Source: UKL13-2 sp043744255
GTDB taxonomy: Bacteria > Pseudomonadota > Gammaproteobacteria > Burkholderiales > Usitatibacteraceae
Length of the DNA: 64,000 bases
Direction: 5' to 3'
NCBI GenBank assembly: GCA_043744255.1
Contig: JAYTVA010000067.1
Coordinates: 10,989 to 74,988, forward strand
Part shown: in pieces, positions 32,006 to 41,322 of the stretch
How the letters are laid out: the number at the start of each line of letters is the position of its first letter
Position numbering within the stretch: position 1 is the first letter of the stretch
The notes under the pieces: generated by a model
Databases searched by the model: none
What the model was told of the DNA's origin: nothing
The model's input: the letters and a program-made list of their open reading frames with translations, nothing else
Program-made: the position numbers and the translations under genes

Positions 32006-34234
32006 GTGAACGCCGTGTTCGCGAAGCGCCCGTGGTTGATCCTCGTCGGCATTTGGCTGCTGATGACGTTTCCATGGCTGTCGGGTGACAAAGCGATTCC
32101 GTACGATGCGGTAGACGAATTTTTTCCGGGTCTCGTATTCAGTGCGCAGAGTTTGCTGCGGCACGAATGGCCGTTCTGGAACCCCTACGTCTATTCGGGC
32201 TACCCGTCTATTGTCGATCCGCAGGCGATGGGGTTTGCGCCGACCATGGTGCTGCCGATGCTGCTGAATCAATCGCTTTGGGCATTTACGGTGGTCGTGA
32301 TGTTGCATGTATTGCTCGGTGGCATCGGCATGCTGCAACTGGGACAGAGCTACGGATGGTCGACACCCGCCGCGATCCTTAGTGCGGCCATCTTTATGTT
32401 TGGAGGTGTTGCGGCCGCGCGTCTGCAGCACACGCCCATGCTGATCAGTTGGGCGTGGTTGCCTTGGTTATTTGTGCTGGTGCGACGGGTGTTCAATGAT
32501 CGTCGCTGGCGGCACACCTCTTGGTGGAATGGAATCGGGCTCGGCATCGTTGGCGGGCTTGCCGGCTTACAGCTAACGCAGGTCACATTTCTTGGCGCAA
32601 TCGTATTTGCGGCCTATGTGGTCTATCGCGTGGTTGCGGGGTGGCATGAACCTGAGCGCTTCCGGCTATTCGGGCACTTGACACTCGCCGCGATCATTAG
32701 CTTGTTGATCGCGTCGCCGCAATTGATTGCGACGCTCAGTTTCCTGCCGTACAGCAATCGACCGGCGTTTGACTTTGCGGCGGCGACGGCGAATAGCTTT
32801 CACCTGTCAGGGTTTCTCACGCTGCTGTCGCCCAATGCATTGGGAAATGTGCGCGGTGATTACGTCGGACGCAACGACATCACCGAGACCATGTTGTACA
32901 TCAGTGCGCTGCCAATATTGCTGATTGTTCTGGCACTGGTGTCGCGAAAATTCAGCATGCCAAAAGGCGAATGGCGATTTTGGCTGGTACTCTTGGTGGG
33001 CGGTGTTATCTATGCAGTTGGCGCAAACACGCCTATCTACGGCCTTCTTCACGCCTATGTGCCGGGCATCAGCCTGTTTCGCCGCCCCACTGATGGCGTG
33101 TTCGTTGTGCAATTGGCATTGGCGGTCATGGCGGGCGCCGCGTTCAATATTTGGTGTGCGCCGAATGTGCAGCAACCGTTACGTGCACTGTTGGTACTCA
33201 CCGCAATTGCGATCACCGCGATCATCGCCATTGGCGTGTTGCACGGCACCTTGATCGCATGGCCGAGTGCGGTGTTGCTGGCACTTGCCGCGTGGAGTCT
33301 CTACAAGGCACAGTTGGTCGCACGCGCGCATTGGTGGATCGTTGGTGTGCTGCTGTGTGTGCTGATTGATCTGCGCGTCAACAACCTCAACAATCGCTTG
33401 AATGCCCACAAAGCCGTCGGTCTCGAACATCGTAGCAGTCTCGCCGCAAACCCGGCGATGGCGCTGGTGAAAGCCAAACTTGCGCAAGACAAGGATTCGT
33501 ACTTTCGCGCAGAAATTCCCGGCGACCCGATGAGCGCATCCGCCGCCGTGTTTGGTGTGCCGGTGGTCAGTGGCTACAGCCCGCTCACACTGCCCAATTA
33601 CCGTGCCGTCACGGGCATTGACCCGAATCCAGTGTTCGCCCGTGAGCTGACGGGCGCGTTCGATTCCTACGACGGCAAGCTCAATAATCTGCTGGGCGTT
33701 CGCTATCTCATCCTGCGCGCGAGTGTTGAAAAAAGGCTGTTGCCGCAACTTGGCCGCTATCAATTGCTGGCGCGTTTTGCAAATGCCTACGGGGAAGACT
33801 ATGCCGTGTGGGAAAATCCTGCGGCACTGCCGCGTGTGCTGCGCCTCGCCACCGCGTTGCCGCTGACCAACCCAACATCGCTCACACCACAAATGCTCAA
33901 CGCCGTTGATCTATCCGACACCGCCTATCTCGAAGCGCCCGCCGAAGAGCTACTGCGCTGCGGAAAAAGTCGCGCGGAATTCGCCGCCGTTGAGACCTAT
34001 AGCAACAACGAAGTCACGCTGCGTGTACGCACCAGCGGCGACGCGTGGGTGGTGCTTAACGACATGCACTTCGCATGGTGGCACGCTAGCGTTTCAGGCA
34101 CGCCTACGCCGATTCGCCGCGCCAATGGGCTGTTTCGCGCGGTGTGCGTACCGCGCGGTGAGCATGTGGTGCGCTTTCGGTTTGCACCGTACACGGCAAT
34201 TGTTGAGCGAGCGCGCCATGCTGAACAGCGATAG
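32006..34234 (+). CDS. YfhO-like polytopic membrane protein
   Basis: 742 residues with about 11-13 membrane helices in the first 480 residues and a soluble C-terminal domain. This is the layout of YfhO family (GT-C-like fold) proteins linked to glycosylation of lipoteichoic acid in Gram-positives. The first loop contains DAVDEFFPGLVFSAQSLLRHEWPFWNPYVYSGYPSI, where the Asp/Glu could be the catalytic GT-C acid; AGLQL..QVTFLG and LFRRPTDGVFV fit later loops. Start: GTG at 32006. Its end overlaps the next GT2 gene by 17 bases, making a YfhO-GtrB-GtrA unit that probably decorates a surface glycan from undecaprenyl-phosphate sugars. Confidence 0.8.
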   Translation: MNAVFAKRPWLILVGIWLLMTFPWLSGDKAIPYDAVDEFFPGLVFSAQSLLRHEWPFWNPYVYSGYPSIVDPQAMGFAPTMVLPMLLNQSLWAFTVVVMLHVLLGGIGMLQLGQSYGWSTPAAILSAAIFMFGGVAAARLQHTPMLISWAWLPWLFVLVRRVFNDRRWRHTSWWNGIGLGIVGGLAGLQLTQVTFLGAIVFAAYVVYRVVAGWHEPERFRLFGHLTLAAIISLLIASPQLIATLSFLPYSNRPAFDFAAATANSFHLSGFLTLLSPNALGNVRGDYVGRNDITETMLYISALPILLIVLALVSRKFSMPKGEWRFWLVLLVGGVIYAVGANTPIYGLLHAYVPGISLFRRPTDGVFVVQLALAVMAGAAFNIWCAPNVQQPLRALLVLTAIAITAIIAIGVLHGTLIAWPSAVLLALAAWSLYKAQLVARAHWWIVGVLLCVLIDLRVNNLNNRLNAHKAVGLEHRSSLAANPAMALVKAKLAQDKDSYFRAEIPGDPMSASAAVFGVPVVSGYSPLTLPNYRAVTGIDPNPVFARELTGAFDSYDGKLNNLLGVRYLILRASVEKRLLPQLGRYQLLARFANAYGEDYAVWENPAALPRVLRLATALPLTNPTSLTPQMLNAVDLSDTAYLEAPAEELLRCGKSRAEFAAVETYSNNEVTLRVRTSGDAWVVLNDMHFAWWHASVSGTPTPIRRANGLFRAVCVPRGEHVVRFRFAPYTAIVERARHAEQR

Positions 34235-35267
34235 TTTGAATCAGGGTACCGACCAAGCGCCGCTGGTACTTAGCGTCGTCATCCCGATGTACAACGAGGC
34301 CGACGTTGTTGCGGCGTTGTTCGAGCGCTTACTCCCGGTGCTGCGAAAACTAGACGCGAGCTTTGAAGTCATTTGCGTGAATGACGGTAGCGAAGACGAA
34401 TCGCTCGCAAAATTGTTGGCTTTGCGGGAGCGCGAACCAACCATCAAAATCCTCGACCTCGCCAGAAATTTCGGCAAAGAGGCCGCATTGACCGCGGGGC
34501 TCGAATTGGCGCGCGGCTTGGCGGCGATTCCGATGGATGCAGACTTGCAACACCCGCCAGAGCTGATCGCCGAGATGGTGGCTGCGTGGCGCGCGGGTAA
34601 TGACGTCGTCTATGGCGTGCGCGGCAGTCGCGGCGGTGAAGGTCTGGTCAAGCGCTCATCGTCATCCGCGTTCTATCGTGTGTTCAACGGCATGGCGTCG
34701 CACAGCATCCCCGCCAATGTCGGTGACTTTCGCCTGCTCGATCAGCGTGTGGTCGCCACCATGCGCAATTTTCCGGAACGCACACGCTTCATGAAAGGCT
34801 TGTTCTCGATTGTTGGTTTCAAACAGACTGCGGTCTACTTCGAAGCCGAACCACGTGCCGCCGGGCTGACAAAATGGCGCTACTGGAAGTTGTGGAATTT
34901 TGCGCTTGATGGGCTAACCTCGTTCACCAGCGCGCCGCTACGCATGTGGTCGTATGTGGGCATTGCCATTCTGATTCCTTCATTCACCTACGCGGCGTGG
35001 TTGGTGGTGCGCACGTTGGTTTACGGCATTGACGTGCCCGGTTACGCGTCACTCGCCATCATGATGCTTTTTTTCGGCGGCCTGCAATTGGTGTCGATTG
35101 GCATCCTTGGCGAGTATGTCGCACGCATCTTCACCGAATCCAAACGCCGTCCGGTCTATATCGTCAAAGACGTCTATGGCATGGAAGCCGAGGAGCTGCG
35201 TGCGTTCGCGACCAGCGGCACACTCGCGGCGGAGCCAGGCTGGAAGCAAATCGCGAAGCAACAATGA
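34218..35267 (+). CDS. GtrB/ArnC-like undecaprenyl-phosphate glycosyltransferase (GT2)
   Basis: 349 residues. The GT-A domain begins LVLSVVIPMYNEADVV, with VICVNDGSEDESL (nucleotide-binding Asp), ILDLARNFGKEAAL and PMDADLQHPPELI (the D-x-D equivalent). Two C-terminal membrane helices (IGIAILIPSFTYAAWLVV-like and ASLAIMMLFFGGLQLVSIGILGEYVARI) complete the DPM1/GtrB/ArnC architecture. It charges undecaprenyl phosphate with a sugar on the cytoplasmic side. Start: ATG at 34218, inside the end of the YfhO-like gene. Its stop overlaps the GtrA gene by 4 bases (ATGA). Confidence 0.92.
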   Translation: MLNSDSLNQGTDQAPLVLSVVIPMYNEADVVAALFERLLPVLRKLDASFEVICVNDGSEDESLAKLLALREREPTIKILDLARNFGKEAALTAGLELARGLAAIPMDADLQHPPELIAEMVAAWRAGNDVVYGVRGSRGGEGLVKRSSSSAFYRVFNGMASHSIPANVGDFRLLDQRVVATMRNFPERTRFMKGLFSIVGFKQTAVYFEAEPRAAGLTKWRYWKLWNFALDGLTSFTSAPLRMWSYVGIAILIPSFTYAAWLVVRTLVYGIDVPGYASLAIMMLFFGGLQLVSIGILGEYVARIFTESKRRPVYIVKDVYGMEAEELRAFATSGTLAAEPGWKQIAKQQ

Positions 35268-35623
35268 ACGGCTTCTTTCGCTTCGCGATCATCGGTGTAT
35301 TCAATACGCTGCTGCACAACGCGACGGTGATCGCACTGGTGGAGCATTGGGCTTGGTCAGCAACGGTGGCAAACGTGCCCGCATATTTAGTGGCCACGGT
35401 ATTTTCGTTCTGGATCAACAGTCGCTGGACGTTTGGCGCGGATGTTGATTGGCGGCGCTTCCCGCGATTCGTGGTCGTGGGCGGATTTGGATTGGCGGTA
35501 ACGTTGCTGATTGCAGGCGCCGCCGAATGGAAAGGACTCCATTATTTGTGGGGGCAGACGGTGATCGTGATGATCTTGCCCGTGTTGGTATTCGTGGTGC
35601 ACCGGCGCTGGACGTTTCGTTGA
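35264..35623 (+). CDS. GtrA-like flippase family protein
   Basis: 119 residues, four membrane helices, GtrA/DPMS family. FFRFAIIGVFNTLLHN at the N-terminus, VFSFWINSRWTFG after helix 2 and the C-terminal HRRWTFR are diagnostic. It is thought to flip undecaprenyl-phosphate-linked sugars across the inner membrane. Coupled by ATGA overlap to the GtrB-like gene, giving the classic GtrA/GtrB pair; the YfhO-like protein is the likely periplasmic transferase. Confidence 0.92.
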   Translation: MNGFFRFAIIGVFNTLLHNATVIALVEHWAWSATVANVPAYLVATVFSFWINSRWTFGADVDWRRFPRFVVVGGFGLAVTLLIAGAAEWKGLHYLWGQTVIVMILPVLVFVVHRRWTFR

Positions 35624-35670
35624 AAGTCCCCGCCGATATTGGGCTTTGGGCTTATAGCCAGCTATAGCCG

Positions 35671-36654
35671 TTGGTCGAGCCATCAAAAAAAGGACACACC
35701 ATCAACTCAACAATAACCAACACCCGCACCCTACCGCTGATGATCCTCGGTACGTCCGTCGTGATCGTTTCTAGTTCCGCGATCATGATTCGCTACGCGC
35801 AAATGGAGGGCGTTGCCTCGCTCACGATCGCGGCGTGGCGGTTGGGGCTGGCGGCGATGGTGTTGAGCGTCATTGTGGCTGCACGACCGAGTACGCGCCA
35901 TGAGCTGACGGCGTTGACGATAAAAGACGCCGCGCTCGGTGTGGCATCCGGTGTATTTCTTGCCGCGCATTTTGCGACCTGGATTGCATCGCTTTCGTAC
36001 ACTTCTGTGGCGAGCAGTACGGCATTGGTGACCACTAATCCGATCTGGATTGCGCTGGTGTCGTGGCTGATTTTTCGTGAGCGATTGGGTGGCTGGCTGA
36101 TCGTCGGTATTGCTGCTGCCATTGGCGGCAGCGCATTGATTTTTCTCTCGGATGCGCGCGCCGTGACCGGTAGCGCGGGCAGCCATCCGCTGCTCGGCAA
36201 TGCGCTCGCGATCGCGGGCTCGCTCACCGTCTGTGGTTACCTGCTGCTCGGGGGGCGCTTGCGGCGAACATTTTCCTTGCTGGCCTACATCTGGCTGGTG
36301 TATTCGGCAGCGGCCGTCACGTTGTTCGTGGCCGCCATCACTTCGGGCGTAGCACTCAGTGGATTTGGCCTATTGGCCTGGGCGTGTTTGGCCGGTTTGG
36401 CACTGGGCCCGCAGTTGCTGGGGCACACGGGCATCAATTGGGCGTTGAAGCATGTCTCGGCCACGTTCATTGCGGTCGCGATTTTGGGTGAGCCGATTGC
36501 CGCGGCGTTGCTGGCGTGGTTGATCTTTGGCGAACGGTTCGCGCCACTGCAGCTGGCCGGTTTTGTGTTGCTGCTGGCAGGGATTTATCTGGCTTCGCGC
36601 GACGGTGATAAAGACGGTGATGGAGACGGTAATACAGCCGCACCCACGGGGTGA
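35671..36654 (+). CDS. EamA/DMT family transporter
   Basis: Drug/metabolite transporter with two EamA repeats, ten membrane helices, about 300-327 residues. Typical segments are TSVASSTALVTTNPIWIALVSWLIFRERL and its second-half twin VSATFIAVAILGEPIAAALLAWLIFGE. Start uncertain: TTG at 35671 has no ribosome-binding site. An AAAGGA at 35689-35694 stands 6 bases before an in-frame ATC at 35701, and ATG at 35740 would start directly before helix 1. The Asp/Gly-rich tail GDKDGDGDG is coded by a short repeat. Substrate unknown. Confidence 0.88.
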   Translation: MVEPSKKGHTINSTITNTRTLPLMILGTSVVIVSSSAIMIRYAQMEGVASLTIAAWRLGLAAMVLSVIVAARPSTRHELTALTIKDAALGVASGVFLAAHFATWIASLSYTSVASSTALVTTNPIWIALVSWLIFRERLGGWLIVGIAAAIGGSALIFLSDARAVTGSAGSHPLLGNALAIAGSLTVCGYLLLGGRLRRTFSLLAYIWLVYSAAAVTLFVAAITSGVALSGFGLLAWACLAGLALGPQLLGHTGINWALKHVSATFIAVAILGEPIAAALLAWLIFGERFAPLQLAGFVLLLAGIYLASRDGDKDGDGDGNTAAPTG

Positions 36655-36715
36655 GTGACAACGGTCGCTTATAATTTCGCGTTCCCGCAATTGTTGCTTC
36701 AACCATTCGCCCATT

Positions 36716-39700
36716 TTGAATCCCATCGACCTCATCATCCCCGTCTATCGCGGACTCGCTGAAACGCGGGCGTGCATCGACAGCGTCATTGCGTCGCAGA
36801 ACGTCACGCCGTTTCAGATCATCGTCTTCAACGATGCCAGCCCCGAACCGGCCATCGCGGACTATCTCGAAGCGCTGGTTCGGGACGGCAAAATTTTCCT
36901 ACTCACCAACGCCAACAATCTGGGTTTTGTCGCGACCGTCAATCGTGCGTTGGCGCTGGATTCGGACAACGATGTGTTGCTGCTCAATAGCGACACGGAA
37001 GTATCTGGCGATTGGTTGGATCGTATCGTCGCCTGCGCCGCGCGCGACCACAACATCGCCAGCGTTACGCCATTTTCGAATAACGCGACGCTGTGCAGCT
37101 ACCCAACTATTGGCGAAAGTGCGCCGATGCCGCACGCTGCTGAATTACGCACACTCGATCAGTTGTTTGCTGCTCACAACGCAGGTGCTTCGGTAGACCT
37201 GCCCACTGGCGTCGGCTTTTGCCTTTGGATGCGCCGTGCAGCGATCAATGCGATTGGCAATTTTGACGAGGCCGCGTTCGGTCGTGGCTACGGCGAAGAA
37301 AACGATTGGTGCTATCGCGCTAGCGCCGCAGGCTATCGGCATGTGCTGTGCGCGGATGTATTCGTCGCGCATCAGGGTGAAGTCTCGTTCGGTAACGATT
37401 CAACCGGACGCAAGGCGAACGCGCAGGCGGTGATCGACGCGCGCTACCCGCAGTATCGCGACGATATCGCCGCATTCTTTGAACACGATCCGGCACGGCC
37501 ATTGCGCCGCGCAGTTGATATGGCGCGTATCAAGACCTCGTCGCGTCCGCGCGTACTGATGGTGCAACACGGCTGGGGCGGCGGTACCGAACGGCACGTG
37601 CGTGACCTCGCCAAGCTGATTGAGGACGATTGCGAAGTACTGTTGTTGCAGCCGGAGCGTGGCGGATTACTTGCGTTGCGCTGGGCGCGTGCGGGAGAAG
37701 AGTGTCTCGTTTATTTTCGCGCTGAGACTGAGTTTGATGCACTAGTCGCGCTGCTTGCTCATCTTGGTATTGATCGCGTGCATCTGCACCACGTGCATGG
37801 TTTGCCGATGGCGATTCTCTCGTTGGCCGAACGGCTCAACGTACCGCTCGACATTACCCTGCACGATTATTTTCCGATCACGCCGCTCTATCACTTGCTA
37901 CCCGGCGCGGTGGTGGCAGACGAATCGCATGCGGGCGTGCGTGATCACGCATGGCGACTGACACTCGCTGAATGGCGCGCTACATTTGCTAAGTTGTTGG
38001 CGAGTGCCGCACGCGTGACTAGTCCGTCGCGCGATTTGGCTGAACGCATTCGCGCATATTTGCTGACGCAAAAAATTGACATCTGGCCGCACGTAGTGCT
38101 CGAAACACCCCGTGGATTGGGCGATTTCAAGGTACTGCTGCTCGGGGGGCTGACGCCGGAAAAAGGGCTGGACGTGCTGGAAGCCTGCGTCGAACTTGCG
38201 CACGAACATCAACTGCCGCTGGCGTTCACAATCTTGGGGCATACCTCGCGCCCGGTGGCGCAATGGCCGTATCTGCCGTTGACCATCACCGGCAGTTATC
38301 GAGAACAGGATTTGGCGCGCCGCATCGACATCGAGCGCGCAGACGTGTTCTTGTTCCCCTCGCAGATACCAGAGAGTTTTTCGTACACCTTGAGCGCTGC
38401 CATGGCGACCGGCAAACCGATTGTCGCCTCGCGCCTCGGCGCGTTTCCCGAACGGCTCGCAAGCTACCCGGCGGCGACGCTGATCGACTGGAACGCGGCG
38501 ACGCTCGACTGGGTGAACGCGATCATGCACGCGTGCGCTGGGCGGCGCTTGGACAACGCACCAGCAGCGTCGGACGACGCGGCGCAGTATCGAGCACGGT
38601 ATCTGCAACCGATTCAGCCGCCTAGTCAACTGACGCTCACGGCAGCCAGCGCGGCAGTGTCGGCGACGCATTTCTATTTCAAGCTGCCGCCGGGGCCTGA
38701 GCGGGAATACTCCCTGCAAGACCTGCTCTCGGCGGGTGTTTATTGCGGCCACTTGGATTCGCGTAATGAGCTTGATCGCCGCGTCGTCATTGCAGACCAG
38801 AAGATCGCAGATGCGTCGCGCGTGTTGACCGAGGTGATTCGGCAACGCGATGAAGCGCTGGAACACTTTCCGCGCGAGATTGCGAAGTTGCAGGAGGCCA
38901 AGCGTGTTGCGGTCGAGGAATTGGAAACTACCATGCAAGCGCATCGCATCGCGCTTGAAAGCGAACGCGATCAGGCACGGCAAGCGTTTCACCGTATTGA
39001 ATCCAGCACGTCTTGGCGGCTTACCGCGCCGATGCGCTGGGTGATGCAACACGCAAAGCAGGGTGCGGCGCGGGCCGCGCGCGGTACCCGCAATCTCCCC
39101 CGTTACAGCGCGCTTTCGGCACAAATTCTTCGTGAAGAAGGGCCGGCTGCTCTCGTGCGCCGCGTGCGGGTCCGGCTCGGTCGCAAAGCCGGTTTCGTCG
39201 CACCCAATCTAGCGTTGATTGCCACCGAAGCCAAGATCGGCGCCCTTGAATTTCGCGAGTGTGCAGCACCGCTGGTGTCGCTCATCATTCCCGTCTATGA
39301 GCAGCATCTCCTCACCTTTACGTGCCTCAAGAGCATCGCTGAGACCTGTGGCGACCTCGACATCGAAGTGATCGTCATCGATGACTGTTCACCCACCCCG
39401 GCTTCGCAGGCACTCGCTGAGGTGCACGGGGTGCAGTTTGTACGCAATGCCGAAAACTTGGGGTTCCTGAGAAACTGCAACCTTGGTGCGGCGCGCGCAC
39501 GAGGCAACTACGTCTCGATTCTCAACAACGACATCGTGCTCACAAAAGGCTGGCTCGCCGCCATGCTCGACGTTTTCGCCGCTCACCCCGACGCGGGTCT
39601 GGTCGGTGCCAAGCTCATCTATCCCGATGGCAGATTGCAAGAAGCAGGCGGCATCGTCTGGCGCGACGGCTCGGCGTGGAACTTCGGCCGCAACGACGAC

Positions 39701-41176
39701 GCAAGCGCACCCGAGTACAACTACCTCAGAGAAGTGGATTACTGCTCGGGCGCTTGTTTATTGCTAGCAAAAAAATTGTGGGATCAGCTCGACGGTTTTG
39801 ACGAGCGCTACGTGCCCGCGTACTTTGAGGACACCGACCTCGCATTTCGGGTGCGCGCGGCAGGAAAAAAAGTGTTCTATCAGCCGCACGCCACGGTGGT
39901 GCATTTTGAGGGACAGAGTTCTGGCACCGATCTCACCCAAGGCGTGAAACAACATCAGGTCACCAACCAAGCAACGTTTGCAGCGCGCTGGCAGCACGTG
40001 CTCGGCGGGCATCGCGTGAACGGCGTGATGCCGCAACAAGAAAAGGATCGCTACAGCAAGCAACGCGTGCTGGTGGTGGACGCGTGCATGCTCACACCCG
40101 ATCAAGATTCAGGCTCGCTACGCATGTTTGAGATGTTGTGTGCGTTGCGCGAATTGCAGTGCAAAGTCACGTTCGTTGCTGACAATCTTGAACACCGTGA
40201 GCCCTACGTGAGCCAGATACAGGGGCAGGGTGTCGAGGTGCTCTACCACCCGTATACGCCGTCGATAACGAAATTTTTGGAGGCGAGTGGGGCGGACTTC
40301 GACGTCATCGTTTTGTCGCGCGCGACGGTTGCCTGCAAATATGTCGATTTGGTCAAACGCGTCGCACCACGCGCGCGGCTGGTATTTGATACCGTCGATC
40401 TACATTTTTTGCGCGAGGAACGAAAGGCTGAGTTGGAGCAAAGCACGGCGGCACGCGCGGTCGCCACGCTCACCCGCAAGCAGGAATTAGATGCCATGGC
40501 GAGGGCCGATCTGACGCTCGTCGTTAGCCCCATCGAGCAGCAGCTCCTCAATAAGCTGGTGCCTTCAGTAAAAGTGGAAATCGTCTCCAACATCCACGCC
40601 ACCAATCCGGGACCGAAAAAATTCCGTGAGCGCGATGGCATCTTGTTCATCGGCGGCTTCCGCCATCCGCCCAATCTTGATGCCGTGTATTGGTACGCCG
40701 AACACGTGCTGCCGATCCTGCGCGATAAAGTGCCGGGCATCGTCACCACCATCATCGGCAGCAACGCGCCCGCATCACTACAAAAACTCGCCGCACCAGA
40801 TTTCGTCATCGCCGGTTTTGTCGAGGATGTCAAACCGTACTACGACAATGCGACCCTCTCCATCTCGCCATTGCGCTACGGCGCAGGCGTAAAGGGCAAA
40901 GTCAATTTGGCGATGCAATACGGGGTGCCGGTGGTCGCGACCCCGGTCTCGGCAGAGGGCATGTATCTGGAAGATGGCGTAAACGTGCTGATCGGTGAAT
41001 CACCCGAACAATTCGCCGATGCCGTGATCCGGTTGCATACCGATGAGGCGTTGTGGAACCGGCTATCCAAGGCGGGACTCGATAATATTGAGACGCATTT
41101 TTCGCGGCAATGTGCGCGGGAGGCGTTGGCGCGGGTGTTGGGGCAGACGATTGGATCTGTCGATGCTGATTGTTGA
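36716..41176 (+). CDS. Very large four-domain glycosyltransferase (GT2-GT4-GT2-GT4)
   Basis: 1486 residues in one frame. About 1-250: GT2 (IDLIIPVYRGLAETRACIDS; LLLNSDTEVSGDWLDR; GYGEENDWCYRASAAGYRHV). About 280-640: GT4-like (VLMVQHGWGGGTERHVRDL; LLLGGLTPEKGLDVL; FLFPSQIPESFSYTLSAAMA). About 690-780: coiled coil (VLTEVIRQRDEALEHF). About 850-1090: second GT2 (VSLIIPVYEQHLLTF; SILNNDIVLTKGWL; FEDTDLAFRVRAAG). About 1110-1480: second GT4 (ILFIGGFRHPPNLDAV; LSISPLRYGAGVKGK). Start: TTG at 36716. Such chains build repeating polysaccharides or O-antigen in the cytoplasm, several sugars per enzyme. It stands alone on the plus strand ahead of the methyltransferase fusion. Confidence 0.92.
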   Translation: MNPIDLIIPVYRGLAETRACIDSVIASQNVTPFQIIVFNDASPEPAIADYLEALVRDGKIFLLTNANNLGFVATVNRALALDSDNDVLLLNSDTEVSGDWLDRIVACAARDHNIASVTPFSNNATLCSYPTIGESAPMPHAAELRTLDQLFAAHNAGASVDLPTGVGFCLWMRRAAINAIGNFDEAAFGRGYGEENDWCYRASAAGYRHVLCADVFVAHQGEVSFGNDSTGRKANAQAVIDARYPQYRDDIAAFFEHDPARPLRRAVDMARIKTSSRPRVLMVQHGWGGGTERHVRDLAKLIEDDCEVLLLQPERGGLLALRWARAGEECLVYFRAETEFDALVALLAHLGIDRVHLHHVHGLPMAILSLAERLNVPLDITLHDYFPITPLYHLLPGAVVADESHAGVRDHAWRLTLAEWRATFAKLLASAARVTSPSRDLAERIRAYLLTQKIDIWPHVVLETPRGLGDFKVLLLGGLTPEKGLDVLEACVELAHEHQLPLAFTILGHTSRPVAQWPYLPLTITGSYREQDLARRIDIERADVFLFPSQIPESFSYTLSAAMATGKPIVASRLGAFPERLASYPAATLIDWNAATLDWVNAIMHACAGRRLDNAPAASDDAAQYRARYLQPIQPPSQLTLTAASAAVSATHFYFKLPPGPEREYSLQDLLSAGVYCGHLDSRNELDRRVVIADQKIADASRVLTEVIRQRDEALEHFPREIAKLQEAKRVAVEELETTMQAHRIALESERDQARQAFHRIESSTSWRLTAPMRWVMQHAKQGAARAARGTRNLPRYSALSAQILREEGPAALVRRVRVRLGRKAGFVAPNLALIATEAKIGALEFRECAAPLVSLIIPVYEQHLLTFTCLKSIAETCGDLDIEVIVIDDCSPTPASQALAEVHGVQFVRNAENLGFLRNCNLGAARARGNYVSILNNDIVLTKGWLAAMLDVFAAHPDAGLVGAKLIYPDGRLQEAGGIVWRDGSAWNFGRNDDASAPEYNYLREVDYCSGACLLLAKKLWDQLDGFDERYVPAYFEDTDLAFRVRAAGKKVFYQPHATVVHFEGQSSGTDLTQGVKQHQVTNQATFAARWQHVLGGHRVNGVMPQQEKDRYSKQRVLVVDACMLTPDQDSGSLRMFEMLCALRELQCKVTFVADNLEHREPYVSQIQGQGVEVLYHPYTPSITKFLEASGADFDVIVLSRATVACKYVDLVKRVAPRARLVFDTVDLHFLREERKAELEQSTAARAVATLTRKQELDAMARADLTLVVSPIEQQLLNKLVPSVKVEIVSNIHATNPGPKKFRERDGILFIGGFRHPPNLDAVYWYAEHVLPILRDKVPGIVTTIIGSNAPASLQKLAAPDFVIAGFVEDVKPYYDNATLSISPLRYGAGVKGKVNLAMQYGVPVVATPVSAEGMYLEDGVNVLIGESPEQFADAVIRLHTDEALWNRLSKAGLDNIETHFSRQCAREALARVLGQTIGSVDADC

Positions 41177-41322
41177 ACGAGTGCGTCGCATGTGTGATTG
41201 ATCGAGCCTACAAACAACATCTTGGCAGCAGCACAACGCGACAACAGTCCGTCCGCTCGGCTGATTAAAAGAGCGGCTGAAACGCTCAATGAAAAGTTGG
41301 CAAGATCAATAAGGAGTAGGTA

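Noticed and set aside
37898..39124. 408-residue antisense open frame inside the giant glycosyltransferase
   Set aside because: Arg/His-rich composition typical of a shadow frame; the sense strand carries clear catalytic motifs throughout.
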